A stretch of 64,000 nucleotides of DNA from contig NZ_FZOJ01000001.1 in NCBI RefSeq assembly GCF_900188145.1, positions 310,001 through 374,000 on the forward strand, in the 5' to 3' direction. The stretch comes from Anaerovirgula multivorans. GTDB lineage: Bacteria; Bacillota; Clostridia; Peptostreptococcales; Natronincolaceae. The notes beneath the pieces were generated by a model. It ran no database searches, had not been told where the DNA came from, and worked only from the letters and a program-made list of their open reading frames with translations. This document shows positions 1 to 9,012 of the stretch, piece by piece. Positions within the stretch are counted from its first letter, which is position 1. Every line of letters begins with the position of its first letter. Made by a program: the position numbers and the translations under genes.

Positions 1-40
1 AATAAAGCTTTATTAATGTCTTTTCAGTAGGAGGAATCAT

Positions 41-1351
41 ATGTCTATTATTATAACCTTGCTTCTTTTAGTAATCATAGGTGCTGCTTTTGTTTATTTT
101 TTAAAAGGGTCTTTTACTAGATTTCAAAATTTTTTTGGGGATTATGTCATTGTTGCTATTGTCGTTATGCTGGTTTTTTGTATTATCATTTTTCCAAACG
201 AATCAGTTAAAGCTGCATATAATGGCTTAAATATATGGGTTACGGTGGTTCTACCAGCTTTACTGCCTTTTTTTATAGGTTCAGAGCTACTGGTTGGTCT
301 AGGCGTTGTAAAATTTGTTGGGACATTACTAGAACCAATCATGCGTCCTTTATTTAATGTGCCTGGAGAAGGCTCCTTTGCCTTTGCCATGAGTGTAACT
401 TCTGGTTATCCAGTTGGTGTAAAAATAGCAACCAAATTACGAAATGATCATATTGTATCTAAGGTAGAAGCCCAACGGTTGGTATCCTTTTGCAGTACTT
501 CTGGTCCCTTGTTTTTAGTAGGAGCTGTTTCTATAGGTATGTTTAAATCTTCAGAGATAGGTATTCTGCTAGCTACTGCCCATTATCTAGCTGCTATTAT
601 TGTTGGTCTTTTCTTTAGTTTTTATAAAAGAGGGAAAGTTAATACCCGATTACAAAGCTATTCTTACAAAAACCAGAGTATCATAAAAAGAGCCATTTTG
701 AATTTGGCCTCTACCCGTAGCAAAGCTCCTTCCTTTGGTATCCTGCTAGGCAATGCTGTTAAGGAATCTATCAATACAATGTTAATGGTTGGCGGCTTTA
801 TCATTTTATTTTCTGTTATTATTAACATTCTAGAGCTTATAGGATTTGTTAGCTTTATTTCTAAAGTCTTATTCTTTTTTCTTAAGCCGCTCCATATTGA
901 ATTGCCAATCATCAAAGCTCTTATTACAGGCTTATTTGAAATAACAATGGGCTGTAAAATAGCAGCTGGCACTTTAAGTGCTAGCCTTATTAATCGAATA
1001 GCTGCGGCTGCTTTTATCATTGGCTGGAGCGGCTTTTCTATTCATGCTCAATCAATTAGTATTATTAGTATAACTGACATTAATTCTTATTTATATATTT
1101 TCTCTAAATTCTTTCATGGGGTACTATCCTATGCATTAATTTATTTATTGTATCCTATTTTTACTTTGTTTTTTACTTTTTCAGTTCCTGCCTCTAATCA
1201 TTATCAGCAGCTGTCAATATATCATAATTTATTTAATAATTTTAAGTTGTCTGTTGAGTTTTTTTTAGTAATTTTAATTACTCTCTTACTTTTCTCACTT
1301 ATTGTTGGCTTTTTTACCTATATGACATCTTGTCTTAATAAAAAAAGATGA
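41..1351 (+). CDS. ylbJ: YlbJ-type sporulation integral membrane protein
   Basis: A 436-residue polytopic membrane protein with about nine hydrophobic segments. It carries the gate-type nucleoside-transporter fold seen in YlbJ, including the 'LPALLPFFIGSELL' and 'SGYPVGVKIATKL' stretches (about residues 72-135). YlbJ proteins are needed for spore cortex formation in Bacillus; the substrate is not settled, so transport is an inference from the fold. The start is supported by GTAGGAGGAATCAT directly before the ATG. It is convergent with the coiled-coil gene at 1593 and next to coaD, as in other Clostridia. The long cytoplasmic linker around residues 205-245 is basic. Confidence 0.88.
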   Translation: MSIIITLLLLVIIGAAFVYFLKGSFTRFQNFFGDYVIVAIVVMLVFCIIIFPNESVKAAYNGLNIWVTVVLPALLPFFIGSELLVGLGVVKFVGTLLEPIMRPLFNVPGEGSFAFAMSVTSGYPVGVKIATKLRNDHIVSKVEAQRLVSFCSTSGPLFLVGAVSIGMFKSSEIGILLATAHYLAAIIVGLFFSFYKRGKVNTRLQSYSYKNQSIIKRAILNLASTRSKAPSFGILLGNAVKESINTMLMVGGFIILFSVIINILELIGFVSFISKVLFFFLKPLHIELPIIKALITGLFEITMGCKIAAGTLSASLINRIAAAAFIIGWSGFSIHAQSISIISITDINSYLYIFSKFFHGVLSYALIYLLYPIFTLFFTFSVPASNHYQQLSIYHNLFNNFKLSVEFFLVILITLLLFSLIVGFFTYMTSCLNKKR

Positions 1352-1370
1352 TTCTAAAGTTTGTTAACGC

Positions 1371-1482
1371 GTATCTATAGATAACCAATTTTAAACTTTA
1401 ATTGCATTCTGTGAAAGTGACTGACAGCAAATCAAAGATTTGGGTCATCTACTTTTGATATACACGAGTCTACGGTTTTGAT
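1371..1482 (-). repeat. Interspersed repeat, copy A (reverse orientation)
   Basis: Shares the TATAGATAACCAATTTT end, the GTGAAAGTGACTGAC segment and the CAAATC-AAA-GATTTG stem with the copies at 38051 and 50578, in the opposite orientation. It lies between two convergent gene ends. Confidence 0.8.
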
Positions 1483-1575
1483 CATGGAGCTAAAAGATAT
1501 AGTCAAGGACTGCAAATGTATCTCCTTAGAATATTAAAAATTCGAAGACCCACATCTAATATAAATCATTAAAGA

Positions 1576-1607
1576 TAAAAAGGGGATGAAAATTATTTCA
1601 TCCCCTT
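1576..1607 (-). terminator. Rho-independent terminator of the coiled-coil gene
   Basis: A perfect 12-bp stem (AAGGGGATGAAA / TTTCATCCCCTT) with a 4-base loop, followed on the minus strand by TTTTTATCTTT. The stop codon of the 1593-2039 gene lies in the loop, so the 3' end of the gene doubles as the terminator. Confidence 0.85.
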
Positions 1608-2039
1608 CAATTCATTTCTATTATTATTTATGGTTTTAGCGAGTTCAGTTAGATTATTTTCTACCTCTGATAATATTTCGTCGGCATAATCTCTAGCGCC
1701 TAGTCGCATATCTTTTGCTCCTGTTTGGGCCTGTGAAATAATATCTTCTGCTTGTTTGCGGGCAATCTTAGTAATCTCATCCTGCTCTACCATTGCAGCA
1801 ATATGTTCATTTGCTTCTTGTATAATTGTATCTGCTTCTTGTTGTGCGTCGATTAAAATCCGCTGTCTTTCTTCCTTGATCCATTGGGCTTGTTTAACCT
1901 CATCTGGTAGATGTATTCTAATTTCTTTAATGATCTCTAACACCTCATCTTTATCTACTAACACCTTATGGGCAAAAGGTATTGACGAGCCACTTTCAAC
2001 GATTTCTTCTAATTCTTCCAATAATTTTAATACATCCAC
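1593..2039 (-). CDS. Coiled-coil protein, ATP-synthase-b-like
   Basis: A 148-residue, highly charged, almost entirely helical protein with long heptad-like stretches (about residues 50-140) rich in Ala, Glu and Gln. It resembles the peripheral-stalk b/E type coiled coil that is often labelled 'ATPase' in Clostridia, and genes like it often sit next to coaD. There is no membrane segment, so it is not a real F0 b subunit. Segments such as 'QEADTIIQEANEHI' recall the DivIVA-like proteins, so a role in organising cell-envelope or division proteins is possible. The function is unknown. It starts at an ATG preceded by GGGGGACAAAATTG. Confidence 0.7.
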   Translation of the reverse strand: MDVLKLLEELEEIVESGSSIPFAHKVLVDKDEVLEIIKEIRIHLPDEVKQAQWIKEERQRILIDAQQEADTIIQEANEHIAAMVEQDEITKIARKQAEDIISQAQTGAKDMRLGARDYADEILSEVENNLTELAKTINNNRNELKGMK

Positions 2040-2147
2040 AATTTTGTCCCCCTAACAATTTAATTTCATTTTCCCATTCAATGTATTGCCATGACTTCCT
2101 TTTACTTAATTAAAAAGTCAAGCACTACATCCTCGAAATAAATTCGC

Positions 2148-2627
2148 CTACAATTTTATCTTTTTAAAGATTTCTTTTTTTGTCGATGCTGGTACTAATC
2201 CCTCAATACATCCACCAAACTTAGCTACTTCCTTTACTAAGCTAGAACTGAGATAGGAATTTTCACTACTAGTCATTAAAAAAATCGTCTCGACATCTGG
2301 TGCTAATTTTCTATTCATTAAAGCCATTTGAAATTCATATTCAAAATCCGAAACAGCTCTTAATCCCTTAATAATAACTTTAGCATCATTTTTCTTTGCA
2401 TAATCTATTAAAAGCCCCGAAAAACAGTCCACTGTAATATTTTTAAAGGGTTTTACAGCTTCTTCAATCAAATATACTCTTTCCTCTAAAGTAAATAATG
2501 GGTTTTTACTGGGGTTCTGCAAAACTGCTACAATAACTTTGTCACAAAGTTTTGACGCTCTTTCAATGATATCTAAATGTCCATTGGTAATAGGATCAAA
2601 ACTTCCAGGATAAATACCTATTTTCAT
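2148..2627 (-). CDS. coaD: Phosphopantetheine adenylyltransferase
   Basis: Catalyses the fourth step of CoA synthesis, transferring AMP from ATP to 4'-phosphopantetheine in the cytoplasm. The 159 residues match the usual length. The nucleotidyltransferase signature appears at the N-terminus ([14 protein letters not shown], with the T/HxGH motif around residues 15-18). Later come '[11 protein letters not shown]' and the '[16 protein letters not shown]' segment that binds ATP phosphates. Its start overlaps the stop of rsmD by four bases (ATGA), giving translational coupling; rsmD-coaD is a conserved pair. The other part of the CoA pathway in this window is coaBC at 21588. Confidence 0.96.
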   Translation of the reverse strand: MKIGIYPGSFDPITNGHLDIIERASKLCDKVIVAVLQNPSKNPLFTLEERVYLIEEAVKPFKNITVDCFSGLLIDYAKKNDAKVIIKGLRAVSDFEYEFQMALMNRKLAPDVETIFLMTSSENSYLSSSLVKEVAKFGGCIEGLVPASTKKEIFKKIKL

Positions 2628-3187
2628 TTAATTTCCTCCTTTTGCTTATAGAAGGAAACACTTGTATTCCCATAGTCCTTCCTTCGAAAACGTATGATTA
2701 TATCCATCTCTTCTGGCATATTCTCCATCTTATCATGCTCCACAACAATAATCCCTGATGAATTCAACAGCTTTTTACTTGCAATATGTTCTAATGCCAC
2801 TAAAGCTAACCCTTTATTATAAGGAGGATCCATAAAAATAATATCAGCTTGTACATTTTTCTCAGCTAACTTGTGGATACCAGCAACAACGTCCCCAGAT
2901 ATTACTTCCGCCTGTGAAATAAAATTAGTTTTAGCTAGATTTTCTTTTATTATGTCTACACTATCCTTACTACCATCTATAAAATATACCTTCTTAGCAT
3001 TTCGTGATAAGGCTTCAATACCTAAATTACCAGTACCTGCAAATAAATCAACAATAATACTATCATAAACATTACTTTGAATTATATTAAAAACAGATTC
3101 TTTTACCCTATCTGAGGTCGGTCTTATTTGTAAATCCCTTGGAGTAATAAGTTTGAGCCCTCTAGCCTTACCGGCAATAATTCGCAT
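2624..3187 (-). CDS. rsmD: 16S rRNA m2G966 methyltransferase RsmD
   Basis: A SAM-dependent N2-methyltransferase for G966 of 16S rRNA. The SAM-binding loop is '[16 protein letters not shown]' (about residues 47-62) and the catalytic N-methyltransferase motif is 'DPPYNKG' (about 121-127). The start is the ATG beginning [10 protein letters not shown], which has GAGGAGG six bases upstream; a longer in-frame start five codons earlier would place that ribosome-binding site inside the gene. It overlaps coaD by 4 bp and lies downstream of recG. Confidence 0.94.
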   Translation of the reverse strand: MRIIAGKARGLKLITPRDLQIRPTSDRVKESVFNIIQSNVYDSIIVDLFAGTGNLGIEALSRNAKKVYFIDGSKDSVDIIKENLAKTNFISQAEVISGDVVAGIHKLAEKNVQADIIFMDPPYNKGLALVALEHIASKKLLNSSGIIVVEHDKMENMPEEMDIIIRFRRKDYGNTSVSFYKQKEEIK

Positions 3188-3299
3188 ATATTTCCTCCTC
3201 ATGTAATTATATCAATATTTTAACATACTGACTATTGGTTAACAAAATATTTTTGTTTATTTCACATTCTACAACTTTTTTACTATTTTTATACATTAC

Positions 3300-3352
3300 A
3301 AAAGTAGATGAACCAAATCTTCGATTTGGTGTCAGTCACTTTCACAGAGCGC
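3300..3352 (+). repeat. Interspersed repeat, copy B (stem-loop module only)
   Basis: Carries AAAGTAGATGA, the CCAAATC-TTC-GATTTGG stem and TCAGTCACTTTCACAGAG. It lacks the left module of full copies. The loop differs from the usual TTT by one base while the stem is intact. It sits between recG and rsmD. Confidence 0.8.
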
Positions 3353-3378
3353 AAAAAGGAACAACCGAGGTTGCTCCT
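3352..3378 (-). terminator. Terminator after recG
   Basis: On the minus strand AGGAGCAACC pairs with GGTTGTTCCT (one G-U pair) and is followed by TTTTT. It lies just past the recG stop and separates recG from rsmD. Confidence 0.75.
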
Positions 3379-3385
3379 ATAACTG

Positions 3386-5440
3386 CTATATACCTTCAAA
3401 TCCCTTAAACTTTTCTTCTAATTTTGTCTTCAATGAAGGATATTTATCTAAAGATAATAAGGGGTCTTCTTGAAGAATTTCTTCTACTTGTGATTGCACC
3501 CTTTTCAATACCTTCATATGCTTAAGTAAATTAGCGATTTTAAAGTCAGGTAAACCATGTTGTCTTAATCCTAAAAATTCACCAGGCCCTCTTATTTCAA
3601 GATCCTTTTCTGAAATAACAAAGCCGTCGTTTGTGCTCTCCATAATCTTTATTCTATCTTTAGCTATTTTGCTTTTATTATTGTGTAGTAATATGCAATA
3701 GGATTGAGAATGTCCTCGTCCTACCCTACCTCTTAATTGATGTAGCTGAGCTAAGCCAAAACGTTCAGCATTCTCTATGATCATCATTGTCGCATTAGGA
3801 ACATTTACACCTACTTCAATGACCGTTGTGGAAACCAATACATTGATTTCATTCTTTGTAAACTTCTTCATAATTTCTTCTTTTTCTTTCGTTTTCATTT
3901 TCCCATGAAGCAAGCCCACTGTATAGTCTTGAAAAAAAGTAGAGGCCAGCTCTTCTGCTATATCTGTAGCTGCTTTAGCTTCAATTACTTCTGATTCTTC
4001 TACCAAGGGACATACTACATAGATCTGCCTACCCGAATTTAATTCTTTTTTTGCAAATTCATAAGCCCGTTCTTTTTCCTCCTGAGTGAGACCATGGGTT
4101 TTTATTTCCTTTCTCCCCGGTGGTAATTCATCAATAATAGATATGTCTAAATCACCATATAATATTAAAGCTAAGGTTCTAGGTATTGGGGTAGCAGTCA
4201 TAACTAAAATATGAGGATTTTCACCCTTCTCCGCAAGAATTGCCCTTTGTCTTACCCCAAAACGATGTTGTTCATCTGTTACAACCAAAGCTAAACGTTG
4301 AAATTCTACTGATTCTTGAATAAGTGCGTGGGTTCCAATAATAATATCTATTTGTCCTTCTTTAATTTTTTCTAATAATTCCAGTTTTTTAGTCTTTGTT
4401 AAACTGCCGATTAATAAGCCTATCCGTACTCCCATCGGCTCAAGTAATTGCTTTAATGAAGTGTAGTGTTGTTCTGCTAATATTTCAGTGGGTGCCATTA
4501 ATGCTCCTTGACAACTGTTTATAACAGCTTTATACAAAGCAATGATTGCAACAATGGTTTTCCCAGAACCAACATCTCCTTGTACTAGTCGATTCATCGG
4601 AGTTACATCTTCTAAATCCTTTATAATTTCCTGTAATACAGTTTTTTGTGCCCCAGTCAATTGAAAAGGAAGATGGTTTATGAACTGGACTAAACCCTCA
4701 TTATTTTTAAGTGGTATACTGTTTTTGGAGCTTATTACTTTTTTCTTAATACGTACTAGAACTAATTGTAATAATAATAACTCATCAAAAACTAATCTAT
4801 ACCTTGCTATCTTTACCTCCTGTAGAGAAGTAGGAAAATGTATGCGTTTTAATGCGAAATTTAAGCCGCATAATTTGTTTTTTTCAATAATTATTTCAGG
4901 CATATACTCCACAACATCATCATTAACCATTTGCAAGATATTCTTTTTTATACTAATCATCTGATTTTGAGTAAAACCATCAGTAGATGAATAAATGGGG
5001 ACAATAGTATCTAGTGTAGGATTCTCACCTTGATTCACTACTTCAAATACGGGATTGACCATCTCTAATCCTTGTAAACCCATTTTAATCTTGCCATTAA
5101 GCATGATAGAATCATTCGCTTTTAGCTTGTTTTTCACATAGGGTTGATTAAAAAATGTAATACTTATAAATCCAGAATCATCTTTTACTAAATATCTATT
5201 AATATTCAAGCCTTTTCTTACTTTTAGAGACTGACGTTGCCCAACGATTACTCCATATATAGTAACCTTCTCACCTGGTTTCAATTCGATTATCTTTTTA
5301 GAAAAACTACGATTTTCATAATCTCGCGGAAAATGATAAATCATATCTTCTACATTAAAAATCTTTAGTTTCTTTAGTAGCGAGAGTTTTTTTGGCCCTA
5401 CGCCTTTAATATACTGAATATCTTTTTTTAACATTTCCAT
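3386..5440 (-). CDS. recG: ATP-dependent DNA helicase RecG
   Basis: A superfamily 2 branch-migration helicase that regresses stalled forks and processes Holliday junctions. The 684 residues match full-length RecG. It has an N-terminal helix-hairpin-helix-like start ('IKGVGPKKLSLLKK'), an OB-fold wedge domain (about residues 60-150), Walker A 'GDVGSGKT' (about 289-296), motif II 'DEQH' with 'RFGVRQR', motif III 'TATPIPRTLAL', and C-terminal motifs including 'LRGRVGRG'. It follows fakA on the same strand, as in Bacillus (yloV-recG). Confidence 0.96.
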   Translation of the reverse strand: MEMLKKDIQYIKGVGPKKLSLLKKLKIFNVEDMIYHFPRDYENRSFSKKIIELKPGEKVTIYGVIVGQRQSLKVRKGLNINRYLVKDDSGFISITFFNQPYVKNKLKANDSIMLNGKIKMGLQGLEMVNPVFEVVNQGENPTLDTIVPIYSSTDGFTQNQMISIKKNILQMVNDDVVEYMPEIIIEKNKLCGLNFALKRIHFPTSLQEVKIARYRLVFDELLLLQLVLVRIKKKVISSKNSIPLKNNEGLVQFINHLPFQLTGAQKTVLQEIIKDLEDVTPMNRLVQGDVGSGKTIVAIIALYKAVINSCQGALMAPTEILAEQHYTSLKQLLEPMGVRIGLLIGSLTKTKKLELLEKIKEGQIDIIIGTHALIQESVEFQRLALVVTDEQHRFGVRQRAILAEKGENPHILVMTATPIPRTLALILYGDLDISIIDELPPGRKEIKTHGLTQEEKERAYEFAKKELNSGRQIYVVCPLVEESEVIEAKAATDIAEELASTFFQDYTVGLLHGKMKTKEKEEIMKKFTKNEINVLVSTTVIEVGVNVPNATMMIIENAERFGLAQLHQLRGRVGRGHSQSYCILLHNNKSKIAKDRIKIMESTNDGFVISEKDLEIRGPGEFLGLRQHGLPDFKIANLLKHMKVLKRVQSQVEEILQEDPLLSLDKYPSLKTKLEEKFKGFEGI

Positions 5441-5481
5441 TCATTACCACTCCTGCAACTACTATTTCTTCAAAAATCCAT

Positions 5482-7101
5482 CTATTCAACAGAAAAGATA
5501 TAATAGTACAAAGGCTGTCCTCCATAATATAGTTCCATATCACACTCTGGATATATTTTTTCTAAATGGTCTAAAAGTTCATTGGCATATTCTTCTTTTA
5601 TTTCTTCTCCATAAAAAATTGTTATGATTTCATCTTTCTCAGTCACCATTTTTTCTAAAAGTTCTTTGGAAACATTAAATATATCTGAGCCCACTGCTTG
5701 GATTTTACTTTCTCCAATACCTAATATATCTCCTTTATTGATGGGCATATCGTCATAGCTGGTATCTCTAACGGCGTAGGTTACTTGGCCGGTTTTTACA
5801 TTTTTAATAGCATCTATCATTTGAGCTTCATTAATCTCAACAGTATTTTCTAAATTAAAAGCCATCAAGGCTGCTATTCCCTGTGGAATAGATTTTGTTG
5901 GTATAACTCTTATGTCTTTATTTGAGATTTCTTTTGCTTGATTCGCCGCCATAATAATATTGCTATTGTTTGGAAGAATAAAAATAGTTTCCGCTTCAAT
6001 ACCATTTAAAGCTTTTACAAAATCTTCTGTACTGGGGTTCATTGTTTGTCCCCCTTTGATGACATAATCAATGTCAAAATCTTTGAAAATCTTGGTTAAA
6101 CCTTCTCCCATAGTAACAGTAACAAAACCATACTGCTTTTTCTGTGTTTTTGAAGGAGCTTCTACAGCTTCTTGAAAATTTTCATTTCTGTGCTGTAGCC
6201 GCATATTATCTATTTTGATATCACTTAGATAACCCAGTTTCAATCCTTCTTCTAAAACCTCTCCTGGATGATTTGTATGAATATGAACCTTTACAACATT
6301 TTCATTACCCACTACCAGCATGGAATCTCCATAATCCTTGATAGTATTTTTAAGTGTTTCTATATTACTATTAGAAGCATTAATAATAAATTCAGTGCAA
6401 TATCCAAATTCAAGATCTTCTTCAATGTATTCTTCATGTTCTACAGTTTGCTGTATGATTTCTATATCTTCAGTTGTTGGTGCATTTCCTGTTAGCGCAC
6501 TAAGAGCACCTAAATAAATATAAACTAAACCTTTTCCTCCAGAGTCAACAACCCCTGCATCTTTTAATACCTTTAACATATCCGGTGTTTTTTTTAAGGT
6601 TATTTCTGCCTCTAATATTACTTTTTCAAAAAATGATACAATATTTTTCTCTTTTTTAGCTATGATTACTGCCTTCTCTCCACTTTCTCGTGCTACAGTT
6701 AGAATCGTCCCTTCAACTGGTTTCATTACTGCTTTATAAGCAGTATCAGAAGCCAGCTTTAGAGCGTAGGCAAGATCTGTAGTACTCAGCTTTTCTTTTC
6801 CTTTTACTCCTTTAGCAAAACCCCTAAGGAGCTGGGAAAGGATGACTCCAGAATTTCCACGAGCTCCCATTAATGAACCATTAGCAGCTAAGCTAGCAAC
6901 TTCTTCTAGAGAACTGGCTTTATTATTTTTTATTTCTTTTACAGCAGACTGCATTGTCAATGACATATTAGTACCAGTATCACCATCTGGGACAGGAAAT
7001 ACGTTTAATGCATTAACGACTTTCTTATTTATCTCAAGAGATTGAGCTCCTGCAATAAGCATTTGTTTTAATAATTGTTGATCTATGTATTCAATTTTCA
7101 A
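5482..7101 (-). CDS. fakA: Fatty acid kinase A (DAK phosphatase domain + DegV-like)
   Basis: FakA (YloV) phosphorylates fatty acids held by a FakB (DegV) partner, feeding host or free fatty acids into phospholipid synthesis. The Dha kinase-like ATP-binding domain is at the N-terminus: 'FPVPDGDTGTNMSLTM' (about residues 35-50) holds the Asp residues that bind Mg-ATP, and 'SLMGARGNSGVILSQ' follows. The middle 'KDAGVVDSGGKGLVYIYLG' and the C-terminal domain complete the 539-residue architecture. It starts at TTG with AGGAGGT seven bases upstream. It is paired with the Asp23 gene upstream; no fakB is in this window. Confidence 0.93.
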   Translation of the reverse strand: MKIEYIDQQLLKQMLIAGAQSLEINKKVVNALNVFPVPDGDTGTNMSLTMQSAVKEIKNNKASSLEEVASLAANGSLMGARGNSGVILSQLLRGFAKGVKGKEKLSTTDLAYALKLASDTAYKAVMKPVEGTILTVARESGEKAVIIAKKEKNIVSFFEKVILEAEITLKKTPDMLKVLKDAGVVDSGGKGLVYIYLGALSALTGNAPTTEDIEIIQQTVEHEEYIEEDLEFGYCTEFIINASNSNIETLKNTIKDYGDSMLVVGNENVVKVHIHTNHPGEVLEEGLKLGYLSDIKIDNMRLQHRNENFQEAVEAPSKTQKKQYGFVTVTMGEGLTKIFKDFDIDYVIKGGQTMNPSTEDFVKALNGIEAETIFILPNNSNIIMAANQAKEISNKDIRVIPTKSIPQGIAALMAFNLENTVEINEAQMIDAIKNVKTGQVTYAVRDTSYDDMPINKGDILGIGESKIQAVGSDIFNVSKELLEKMVTEKDEIITIFYGEEIKEEYANELLDHLEKIYPECDMELYYGGQPLYYYIFSVE

Positions 7102-7119
7102 GTCTCGTACCTCCTTAAG

Positions 7120-7476
7120 TTACTTTTGAACTCTAACACCTTGTACATTAATATTGACCTTTTTTACATTCATCCCAGTTAAATGTTCAATATTATATTT
7201 TACTTTTTCAATGATGTTATTTGCCACCACAGAAATCCTAGTGCCAAATTCTACAATGACAAACAATTCAATCGTGATTTCATCATTTTCTGTAGTAACC
7301 TTTACTCCTTTACTGGAATGTTCTCTTTTTAGCAGTTCAACTAAGCCTCCAGCTGCTGATTTAGCCGCCATACCTACTAAACCATAGCACTCCATAGCTG
7401 ATGCACCAGCAATTGAAGCCAATACATGGTCATCAATAACTATTGTTCCAATATCATTGGTTAATTTTCCTGGCAT
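7120..7476 (-). CDS. Asp23/Gls24 family envelope stress protein
   Basis: A 118-residue soluble Asp23-family protein (the YloU position), marked by 'IVIDDHVLASIAGASAMECYGLVGM' near the start, which is broken here only for description, and by 'VNINVQGVRV' at the end. Asp23 proteins assemble at the membrane in staphylococci; the role in Clostridia is unknown. The gene is 18 bp upstream of fakA and has AAGGAGGG before its ATG, so the pair is likely one transcript. It is divergent from rpmB. Confidence 0.9.
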   Translation of the reverse strand: MPGKLTNDIGTIVIDDHVLASIAGASAMECYGLVGMAAKSAAGGLVELLKREHSSKGVKVTTENDEITIELFVIVEFGTRISVVANNIIEKVKYNIEHLTGMNVKKVNINVQGVRVQK

Positions 7477-7688
7477 TTGTTACCCTCCTTAAAACGAATA
7501 ATAAAATATTCATAATCTGTGCAATAATATATAATAATATATGTAATTACTACAATATATATTTAAAATGTATATAACTATTGTATATGAATCTATGAAA
7601 TAGTTCAATATAAAACCATGATTGTGTTATACTCTACAGATTAACACACTGGATATTGTGGAATAGCTTTAATTTTTTTATATTTTTA

Positions 7689-7717
7689 TTGCAAAGTAAG
7701 GATTATTGTGATAATAT
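7689..7717 (+). promoter_or_regulatory. Likely sigma-A promoter of rpmB
   Basis: TTGCAA and TAATAT separated by exactly 17 bp, 47 bases before the rpmB start. A TATAAT overlaps further downstream but would be too far from the -35. Confidence 0.55.
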
Positions 7718-7764
7718 TATAATGTTTTTAAAGTCTGAACATAGACTTGAAGGAGGTGTTCATC

Positions 7765-7956
7765 ATGGCAAGAGTATGTGATATATGTGAAAAAGGTAAA
7801 GTGCATGGAAATCAAGTAAGTCACTCTAACCGTCATAACAAAAGAACTTGGTTACCTAATCTAAGAAGAGTAAAAGCTATCATTAACGGTACAACAAAAA
7901 GAATTAACGTATGTACAAGATGCTTACGTTCCGGAAAAGTTGAAAGAGCAATATAA
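7765..7956 (+). CDS. rpmB: 50S ribosomal protein L28
   Basis: The 63-residue L28 of the large subunit. 'ARVCDICEKGK' and 'NVCTRCLRSGKV' contain two CxxC pairs, so this is the zinc-binding form. The start is set by AGGAGGTG six bases before ATG; an in-frame upstream ATG six codons earlier has no ribosome-binding site. The gene stands alone and divergent from asp23-fakA, its usual place in Firmicutes, with its own promoter and terminator. Confidence 0.97.
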   Translation: MARVCDICEKGKVHGNQVSHSNRHNKRTWLPNLRRVKAIINGTTKRINVCTRCLRSGKVERAI

Positions 7957-7958
7957 AT

Positions 7959-7994
7959 AAAAAAAGCCACCTTAAAACGGGGAGGCTTTTTTTG
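7959..7994 (+). terminator. Terminator of rpmB
   Basis: AAAAAGCCACC pairs with GGGGAGGCTTTTTTT around a short loop, immediately after the rpmB stop. The A-rich left side and T-rich right side could make it work in both directions. Confidence 0.85.
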
Positions 7995-7996
7995 CT

Positions 7997-8158
7997 TTAA
8001 AAATGGTATATCAGTGTTCCAACAACCATACAGACAAAAGCAAATACAAAGATCCAAATTTTGAATGGCATAATATATAAAAATATGCAAAAACCTATGA
8101 CAAATAGTATGATCCCTATCAATTTCGTTAGAGACATTCCTCTTCTCTTCCGAAACAT
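7997..8158 (-). CDS. Small two-segment membrane protein (53 aa)
   Basis: An ATG preceded by AGGTGATGTT opens a 53-codon frame that ends at the rpmB terminator. The product starts MFRKRRGMSLTK and then has two hydrophobic segments (about residues 13-31 and 34-50) split by a short 'PFKIW' turn, giving a basic-in N-terminus. It occupies the slot between rpmB and thiN that holds spoVM in Bacillus, but it is not SpoVM: SpoVM is a 26-residue amphipathic helix. I do not recognise the family. The good ribosome-binding site and clean hydrophobic pattern argue that it is real. Confidence 0.6.
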   Translation of the reverse strand: MFRKRRGMSLTKLIGIILFVIGFCIFLYIMPFKIWIFVFAFVCMVVGTLIYHF

Positions 8159-8254
8159 AACATCACCTGCCTCAATCTCTTGTTATTAATATCATATTCA
8201 AAAACAATAAAAATGCCACTCTTTTTTATATAAACATACACCATTAGTCTCAAA

Positions 8255-8348
8255 TTTCAATATACACAGTCTACACTTTTCCCCTTGGGTTAAAACGAGA
8301 TTTAATTTAGTATATCAAAATTAAAGTTTAAAATTGGTTATCTATATA
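8255..8348 (+). repeat. Interspersed repeat, copy C (partial, diverged)
   Basis: Matches the right end of full copies (AATTAAAGTTTAAAATTGG then TTATCTATA) and has weak similarity to the left module (ATATACACAGTCTACACTTTT). The stem-loop module is lost or strongly diverged. Confidence 0.6.
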
Positions 8349-8367
8349 GAATGACATTTGTTTTTTA

Positions 8368-9000
8368 TTACTCTTTTGATTTTATGATCATTAATGTTCC
8401 TTCCACTACAGCAATTGTAGCTATCTTAGAAGAAAAAACATTGCTGATTCCTAAAGTGCTTCCCATGGGTATATCCCTATTGACTAATGGATATTCTAAC
8501 CCCTTTAGTGTAACACCTTTTACGGTGTTGGATAATGGGATAATAGAGATTGTCTCACCTAACTCTCCTTCAACCTCTAGAACACTATCAGTAATCGTTA
8601 TTTCATTATTTTCATCAATGATTTTCCCCTGTATTTTGTGTTGTAATATTTTATTTAACAGCATGACATTAGCAATACTATGATCCTGTCTTGATCCTAA
8701 AGCCCCAATAATTGTTATACTTTTAGGTTTCATTTTTATTGCATATTCTACTGCAAGCTCTGTATCGGTTGCATCTTTTTTAGTAGGAAACTTTTCCCAA
8801 TTTACTCCTTGGTCTTTCATCCATAACAAATGACTAGAATCTATAGAATCAAAGTCTCCTACTAATAAATGAGGTACAATGCTGGATTGAACCAAATACT
8901 TCGCTGCACCATCAGCACATATGATATATTTATCTTGAATCATTCTTTTCATGAGTTCTAGATTGTGTATATTCCCATTTGTGATAATTGCAATCTCCAT
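8368..9000 (-). CDS. thiN: Thiamine diphosphokinase
   Basis: Transfers pyrophosphate from ATP to thiamine to give thiamine diphosphate. The 210 residues contain the family motifs 'ICADGAAKYL' (about 27-36), 'LVGDFDSID', 'KDATDTELAVEYA' and 'GALGSRQDHSIAN', which bind Mg-ATP and thiamine. The start ATG follows GAGAGGGAAGACA. It is the downstream gene of the rlmN-prpC-prkC-rsgA-rpe-thiN run and is 12 bp from rpe, so they are probably cotranscribed. Confidence 0.94.
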   Translation of the reverse strand: MEIAIITNGNIHNLELMKRMIQDKYIICADGAAKYLVQSSIVPHLLVGDFDSIDSSHLLWMKDQGVNWEKFPTKKDATDTELAVEYAIKMKPKSITIIGALGSRQDHSIANVMLLNKILQHKIQGKIIDENNEITITDSVLEVEGELGETISIIPLSNTVKGVTLKGLEYPLVNRDIPMGSTLGISNVFSSKIATIAVVEGTLMIIKSKE

Positions 9001-9012
9001 TGTCTTCCCTCT

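Noticed and set aside
142-1020. Long minus-strand frames inside ylbJ
   Set aside because: They are shadows of the membrane-protein gene, have no ribosome-binding sites and give low-complexity products.
8159-8367. Search for spoVM between the 53-aa gene and thiN
   Set aside because: No frame of about 26 codons with the amphipathic SpoVM pattern was found.
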